Source of the DNA: SG8-39 sp032125995
Lineage (GTDB): Bacteria > Pseudomonadota > Gammaproteobacteria > Burkholderiales > SG8-39
Length of the DNA stretch: 7,939 bases
Direction of reading: 5' to 3'
Assembly: GCA_032125995.1 (NCBI GenBank)
Contig: JAQBBQ010000105.1
Coordinates: forward strand, 1-7,939
Shown in pieces: positions 5,262 to 7,939 of this stretch. The notes under the pieces were generated by a model that made no database searches, was not told the origin of the DNA, and was given only the letters and a program-made list of their open reading frames with translations. The first letter of the stretch is position 1, and each line of letters begins with the position of its first letter. Made by a program: the position numbers and the translations under genes.

Positions 5262-6008
5262 CTAATAGGTCGCGCGGCCGCCGGAGATGTCGAACACGCC
5301 GGCGGTGGTGAACGAGCAGTCTTCGGACGCGAGCCAGCAGGCCATGGCGGCGATCTCCTCTACCTTGACGAAGCGCCCCATCGGAATCTTCGACAGCATG
5401 AACTGCGCGAACGCCGGCGTGACCTGATCGAGGATCGCGGTCTGCGCCGCCGCGGGCGTGACGCAATTCACCAGCACCCCGGTCTGGGCGAGTTCCTTGC
5501 CGAGGGCCTTGGTGAATGCGATCAAGCCTCCCTTGGCCGCGGCGTAGGCTGCCGCGTTGGGGTTGCCCTCCTTACCCGCGATCGAGGCGATATTGACGAT
5601 CCGTCCATAGCCGGCTTTTACCATCGGCGGCACCACCGCGCGGCAGCACAGGAACGGTCCGTTCAGGTCGACGTCGATGACGCGCTTCCAGTCCGCGACC
5701 GGGTAGTCAACGACCGGCATCGCCGGTCCGGCAATACCGGCGTTGTTGACGAAAACGTCGATGTGGCCGAGCCCTTCGAGGGCAGATTTCACGCCGCGAA
5801 CGACCTTGGCGTCGTCGGTGACGTCAACCGCATCACCGCTTGCCATGGAACCGAGTTTGGCGACGGTCTTTGCCAGCAGCTTGTCGTCGTGGTCCCAGAT
5901 GCGCACCTTCGCACCCGAGGCGGCGAGCCGCTCAGCGATCGCGAGACCGATGCCCTGCGCGCCGCCAGTGACGATCGCGGTACGTCCCTTGAAATCGAGC
6001 TGATTCAA
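5262..6008 (-). CDS. Classical SDR oxidoreductase, probable sugar or sugar-acid dehydrogenase
   Basis: This 248-residue classical short-chain dehydrogenase/reductase has the TGGAQGIG nucleotide motif (14-21) and Asp39 at the end of the second strand, which favours NAD over NADP. It also has NNAG (88-91) and the catalytic set Asn116, Ser142, Tyr155 and Lys159 (YAAAK). The usual Pro-Gly after the active site is Pro-Ala (CVTPAA, 182-187). The C-terminus ends SGGRATY. It is the first gene of the minus-strand operon, so the likely job is either oxidising the sugar at C1 or oxidising the 2-keto-3-deoxy acid at C4. The ending and context recall annotated 2-keto-3-deoxy-L-rhamnonate dehydrogenases, but I cannot verify this. 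A FabG-type 3-oxoacyl-ACP reductase is the generic alternative and fits the neighbours less well. The start is a TTG codon with an excellent ribosome site. Confidence 0.87.
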   Translation of the reverse strand: MNQLDFKGRTAIVTGGAQGIGLAIAERLAASGAKVRIWDHDDKLLAKTVAKLGSMASGDAVDVTDDAKVVRGVKSALEGLGHIDVFVNNAGIAGPAMPVVDYPVADWKRVIDVDLNGPFLCCRAVVPPMVKAGYGRIVNIASIAGKEGNPNAAAYAAAKGGLIAFTKALGKELAQTGVLVNCVTPAAAQTAILDQVTPAFAQFMLSKIPMGRFVKVEEIAAMACWLASEDCSFTTAGVFDISGGRATY

Positions 6009-6014
6009 TGCGCT

Positions 6015-6020
6015 CTCCTC
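6015..6020 (-). promoter_or_regulatory. Shine-Dalgarno site fixing a TTG start
   Basis: On the minus strand GAGGAG lies six bases before TTG 6008-6006. No ATG sits at a suitable distance in this frame, and the resulting N-terminus (MNQLDFKGRTAIVTGG) has the normal length before the SDR glycine motif. TTG is therefore the best start. Confidence 0.7.
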
Positions 6021-6027
6021 ATGCGGC

Positions 6028-6055
6028 CGGGTATTAACGAATCCGCCAATACCGG
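6028..6055. promoter_or_regulatory. Candidate operator in the divergent promoter region
   Basis: GGTATT (6030-6035) and AATACC (6048-6053) are perfect inverted arms separated by 12 bases, with a further matching C/G pair at 6028/6055. The site lies between the two divergent operons, 20 bases from the TTG start of the minus-strand SDR, where a repressor or activator could control it. No regulator gene is in the window to match it with. I could not find good -35/-10 hexamers for the minus-strand operon; TAATAC (minus strand, about 6037-6032) is a possible -10 that would overlap this repeat. Confidence 0.4.
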
Positions 6056-6101
6056 AGTGGGAAGTCTAACGGAGGCGCGCGCGTCGCGGCAATGCAGGGC
6101 T

Positions 6102-6130
6102 TCGACACGCAATAGCGCGATCGATATACT
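6102..6130 (+). promoter_or_regulatory. Sigma70-type promoter for the SDR-FAH operon
   Basis: The -35 element is TCGACA (6102-6107, 5 of 6 to TTGACA) and the -10 element is TATACT (6125-6130, 5 of 6 to TATAAT), with an optimal 17-base spacer. Transcription would start near 6137, leaving a leader of about 20 bases before ATG 6157. Both hexamers are unusually good for such G+C-rich DNA. Confidence 0.65.
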
Positions 6131-6135
6131 TCCGG

Positions 6136-6149
6136 CCTTTCTCGAAAGG
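6136..6149 (+). promoter_or_regulatory. Palindrome at the transcription start covering the ribosome site
   Basis: CCTTTC-TC-GAAAGG is a perfect inverted repeat placed at the predicted start of transcription. Its right arm is part of GAAAGGG (6144-6150), the Shine-Dalgarno site six bases before ATG 6157. It could be a repressor operator or a small hairpin that hides the ribosome site. Confidence 0.4.
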
Positions 6150-6156
6150 GCTGTGG

Positions 6157-6897
6157 ATGCCGGGTCGACTCGCCGGGAAATCTGCTTTCGTGACTGCGGC
6201 CGGCCAAGGCATCGGGCGTGGCGCGGCACTCGCCTTTGCGCGCGAGGGCGCGAGCGTCTGGGCCACCGACCTGAACGCCAAGACGCTCGCCGAAATCGAC
6301 GGCCGCGACGGCATCAAGACGCGGGCGCTGGATGTCACCGACGAGCAGGCGATTGCGCGTGTCGCGGCAGAGGTCGGTGACATCGACGTGCTGTTCAACT
6401 GCGCAGGCTTCGTCCATCACGGCACGATCCTCGAGTGCACGCCCAAGGACTGGGATTTCAGCTTCAACATTAACGTGCGTTCGATGTACCTGGTGACGCG
6501 CGCCTTCATGCCCGGCATGCTGAAGAACGGCAAGGGATCGATCATCAACATGGCCTCGGTCGCCTCGTCGATCAAGGGGCTGCCGAACCGCTTCGTCTAC
6601 GGCGCCACCAAGGCGGCGGTGATCGGCCTGACCAAGGCGATCGCGGCCGACACCGTTGGCCAGGGCATCCGCGCCAATGCGATTTGTCCGGGGACGGTGG
6701 ATACGCCCTCGCTCGACGGCCGGATCAACGCCTTCGCCGACCCGGTGCAGGCGCGCAAGGAATTCGTCGCGCGTCAGCCCATGGGTAAGCTGGGCACGGT
6801 CGACGACATCACCGGCATACTGATTTTTCTGGCGAGCGACGAATCGCTGTTCGCTACAGGCAACGCGTACGCAATCGACGGAGGTATGACGATATGA
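6157..6897 (+). CDS. DHRS6/BDH2-like SDR, probable 2-keto-3-deoxy-L-fuconate-type dehydrogenase
   Basis: This 246-residue NAD-type classical SDR carries the TAAGQGIG motif (13-20) with Asp38 for NAD binding, NCAG (81-84) and the catalytic set Asn106, Ser134, Tyr148 and Lys152 (YGATK). Blocks such as GFVHHGT (84-90), DWDFS (98-102), NVRSMYL (106-112) and ICPGTVDTPSL (176-186) match the DHRS6/BDH2 subgroup, including the Arg in NVRSMY. That subgroup contains mammalian cytosolic BDH2 and bacterial 2-keto-3-deoxy-L-fuconate dehydrogenase of Xanthomonas type. The expected reaction is oxidation at C4 of a 2-keto-3-deoxy sugar acid to the 2,4-diketo acid. That is the substrate class of the next gene, with which it shares an ATGA stop/start overlap. 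Start ATG 6157 follows GAAAGGG. 3-Hydroxybutyrate dehydrogenase is the main alternative, but the gene context argues against it. Confidence 0.9.
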   Translation: MPGRLAGKSAFVTAAGQGIGRGAALAFAREGASVWATDLNAKTLAEIDGRDGIKTRALDVTDEQAIARVAAEVGDIDVLFNCAGFVHHGTILECTPKDWDFSFNINVRSMYLVTRAFMPGMLKNGKGSIINMASVASSIKGLPNRFVYGATKAAVIGLTKAIAADTVGQGIRANAICPGTVDTPSLDGRINAFADPVQARKEFVARQPMGKLGTVDDITGILIFLASDESLFATGNAYAIDGGMTI

Positions 6898-7742
6898 AAC
6901 TGTGTCGCTACGGGAAAAGCGGCTTTGAAAAACCGGGCCTGATTGACGCCGAGGGGAAGCTGCGCGATCTGTCGAAGGTCGTGCCGCAGATCGGTCCGGA
7001 CGAGATCTCGCCGCAGGGTTTGAAGCGGCTCGCCAAAATCAAGCCCGAGTCGTTGCCGCTTGTTAACGGATCGCCGCGCCTGGGCGTGCCCTATGTCGGC
7101 ATCGGCAAGTTCGTCGCCATCGGTCTCAACTTCAGCGACCATGCGAAGGAGACCGGCGCGTCCATCCCGTCAGAGCCGATCGTGTTCATGAAGGCGACGA
7201 CCTGCATCAATGGGCCCGACGACGACGTCATCCAGCCCAAGCACTCGACCAAGCTCGATTGGGAAGTGGAACTCGGCGTCGTCATCGGCACCAAGGCACA
7301 GTACGTCGCGCCGGACCAGGCGCTCAAGCACGTGGCGGGTTACTGCGTGGTGAACGATGTCTCTGAGCGTGCCTTCCAGTTCGCCGGCACGCAGTGGGAC
7401 AAAGGCAAGGGCTTCGACACCTCGGGGCCGATCGGGCCGTGGCTGGTGACGACCGACGAGATCCGCGATCCCCAGGTGCTCGACATGTGGCTCGACGTCA
7501 ACGGCAAGCGCATGCAGACCGGCAACACGCGCACCATGATCTTCGGCGTCGCGGCGCTGGTCTCGCACGTCAGCCCGTACATGACATTGCTGCCGGGCGA
7601 CATCATCACCACGGGCACGCCGCCGGGCGTCGGTCTCGGCATCAAGCCGAATCCGATTTACCTCAGTCCCGGCGATGTGATGACGCTCGGCATCCAGGGG
7701 CTCGGCGCGCAGCGCCAGAAGGTCGTCGCCTGGCCGAGCTGA
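6894..7742 (+). CDS. Fumarylacetoacetate hydrolase family protein, probable 2,4-diketo-3-deoxy-sugar-acid hydrolase
   Basis: This 282-residue metal-dependent C-C hydrolase has an N-terminal domain (about 1-70) and a FAH fold from about 71. The metal ligands Glu124 and Glu126 (DWEVELG) and Asp155 (VNDVSER) are present, with catalytic-type His83 (NFSDHAKE) and the late motifs TTGTPPGVG (239-247) and LSPGD (257-261). In L-fucose and L-rhamnose routes, enzymes of this type cleave 2,4-diketo-3-deoxy acids to pyruvate and L-lactate; with a pentonate the second product is glycolate. Databases often label such proteins ureidoglycolate lyase, but no purine-degradation genes are present. The start codon overlaps the SDR stop as ATGA, and GGAGG (6880-6884) lies nine bases upstream, so the two genes are translationally coupled. 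Confidence 0.9.
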   Translation: MKLCRYGKSGFEKPGLIDAEGKLRDLSKVVPQIGPDEISPQGLKRLAKIKPESLPLVNGSPRLGVPYVGIGKFVAIGLNFSDHAKETGASIPSEPIVFMKATTCINGPDDDVIQPKHSTKLDWEVELGVVIGTKAQYVAPDQALKHVAGYCVVNDVSERAFQFAGTQWDKGKGFDTSGPIGPWLVTTDEIRDPQVLDMWLDVNGKRMQTGNTRTMIFGVAALVSHVSPYMTLLPGDIITTGTPPGVGLGIKPNPIYLSPGDVMTLGIQGLGAQRQKVVAWPS

Positions 7743-7743
7743 C

Positions 7744-7770
7744 CGCTAGCGCCGGGGAGGCGCGCTAGCG
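7744..7770. terminator. Inverted repeat between convergent genes, candidate two-way terminator
   Basis: CGCTAGCGC (7744-7752) and GCGCTAGCG (7762-7770) are perfect 9-bp arms around a 9-base loop. The left arm begins two bases after the hydrolase stop. The right arm contains the amidase stop codon. Its position suits termination from both sides, but neither strand has a T-run, so it may act through Rho or 3'-end stabilisation. Confidence 0.5.
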
Positions 7771-7939
7771 CGCGGGTTCGCGCTGGTGCCAGTCGGTCGC
7801 GCCCTGATAGGCGTGACCGAGCGCAAAAAGCGTCGTTTCGTCGAACGGCCGGCCGATGAGTTGCATTGCGGTCGGCAGGCCGTTCGGCAGGAAACCCACG
7901 GGAACCGCGAGTGCGGGCAGGCCGAGGTAGCTGATCGGT
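7765..7939 (-). CDS. Amidase-signature family protein, C-terminal fragment
   Basis: A minus-strand frame enters from the right edge and ends at TAG 7767-7765. It gives about 57 residues with the typical C-terminal block of amidase-signature enzymes: YLGLPALAVPVGF, then NGLPTAMQLIGRPFDE, then a final helix (TTLFALGHAYQ). These are Ser-cisSer-Lys hydrolases of amide bonds; GatA belongs to the same family. The catalytic residues lie upstream of what is visible, so activity and substrate (aliphatic or aryl amide, or transamidation in GatA) cannot be judged. The sequence ends shortly after the conserved block, so the C-terminus is complete and short. It faces the hydrolase gene tail to tail and is not part of that operon. 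Confidence 0.87.
   Translation of the reverse strand, partial: PISYLGLPALAVPVGFLPNGLPTAMQLIGRPFDETTLFALGHAYQGATDWHQREPAR

Noticed and set aside
5121..6380. A 419-codon plus-strand open frame crossing the divergent promoter
   Set aside because: It is antisense to the SDR gene, spans the intergenic region and then reads the second SDR gene out of frame. It lacks protein-family signals.
6894..7742. Ureidoglycolate lyase as the function of the FAH-family protein
   Set aside because: This label is common for the family, but no allantoin or purine genes are nearby. The coupled SDR and dehydratases point to a diketo sugar-acid hydrolase.
1..7939. CRISPR array, tRNA, rRNA or intact insertion sequence
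   Set aside because: No regularly spaced repeats, cloverleaf-like segments, rRNA-like stretches or transposase genes were seen on either strand.

Overview
The window is G+C-rich bacterial DNA with short intergenic gaps, polycistronic layout and good Shine-Dalgarno sites. Protein families and codon use suggest a proteobacterium (beta- or gamma-like). This is an inference from gene style; there is no rRNA or other taxonomic marker.

Left part (1-919). The tail of an unrecognised gene ends at 122. It is followed by a strong hairpin (156-187) and a compact BrnT/BrnA type II toxin-antitoxin module: brnT 277-597 and brnA 539-793, overlapping out of frame by 59 bases. Two overlapping inverted repeats (228-262) just before brnT look like an autoregulatory operator. 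The last codons of brnA run into an imperfect tandem repeat (785-827) that could be a scar of a mobile element. This stretch looks more A/T-rich than the rest and is probably acquired DNA.

Junction (920-1888). A small single-domain cupin (920-1264, +) runs head-on into a DUF4126 membrane protein (1222-1860, -), and their 3' ends overlap by 43 bases.

Catabolic cluster (1222-7742). A minus-strand operon reads SDR oxidoreductase (6008-5262), IlvD/Edd dehydratase (5209-3446), UxaA-family dehydratase with a SAF domain (3412-1889), then DUF4126. Diverging from it on the plus strand is a two-gene operon: a DHRS6/BDH2-like SDR (6157-6897) and a fumarylacetoacetate-hydrolase-family enzyme (6894-7742), coupled by an ATGA overlap. 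The 148-base divergent gap holds a good sigma70-type promoter (6102-6130), a candidate operator (6028-6055) and a palindrome at the expected transcription start (6136-6149). Together the enzymes fit a non-phosphorylating, aldolase-free route for a sugar or sugar acid: oxidation to an aldonate, dehydration to a 2-keto-3-deoxy acid, oxidation at C4 to a 2,4-diketo acid, and hydrolysis to pyruvate plus glycolate (from a pentonate) or lactate (from a 6-deoxyhexonate such as L-fuconate or L-rhamnonate). The exact substrate cannot be read from the sequence. No transporter, lactonase, kinase, aldolase or regulator lies in the window.

Right edge (7743-7939). A 9-bp-arm inverted repeat separates the hydrolase from the C-terminal end of a convergent amidase-signature gene that runs off the window.

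No tRNA, rRNA, CRISPR array or intact insertion sequence was seen. I do not see a clearly novel system. The least ordinary points are the two unrelated dehydratases in one operon, the DUF4126 membrane protein attached to it behind a hairpin spacer, and the operator-like repeats before brnT.
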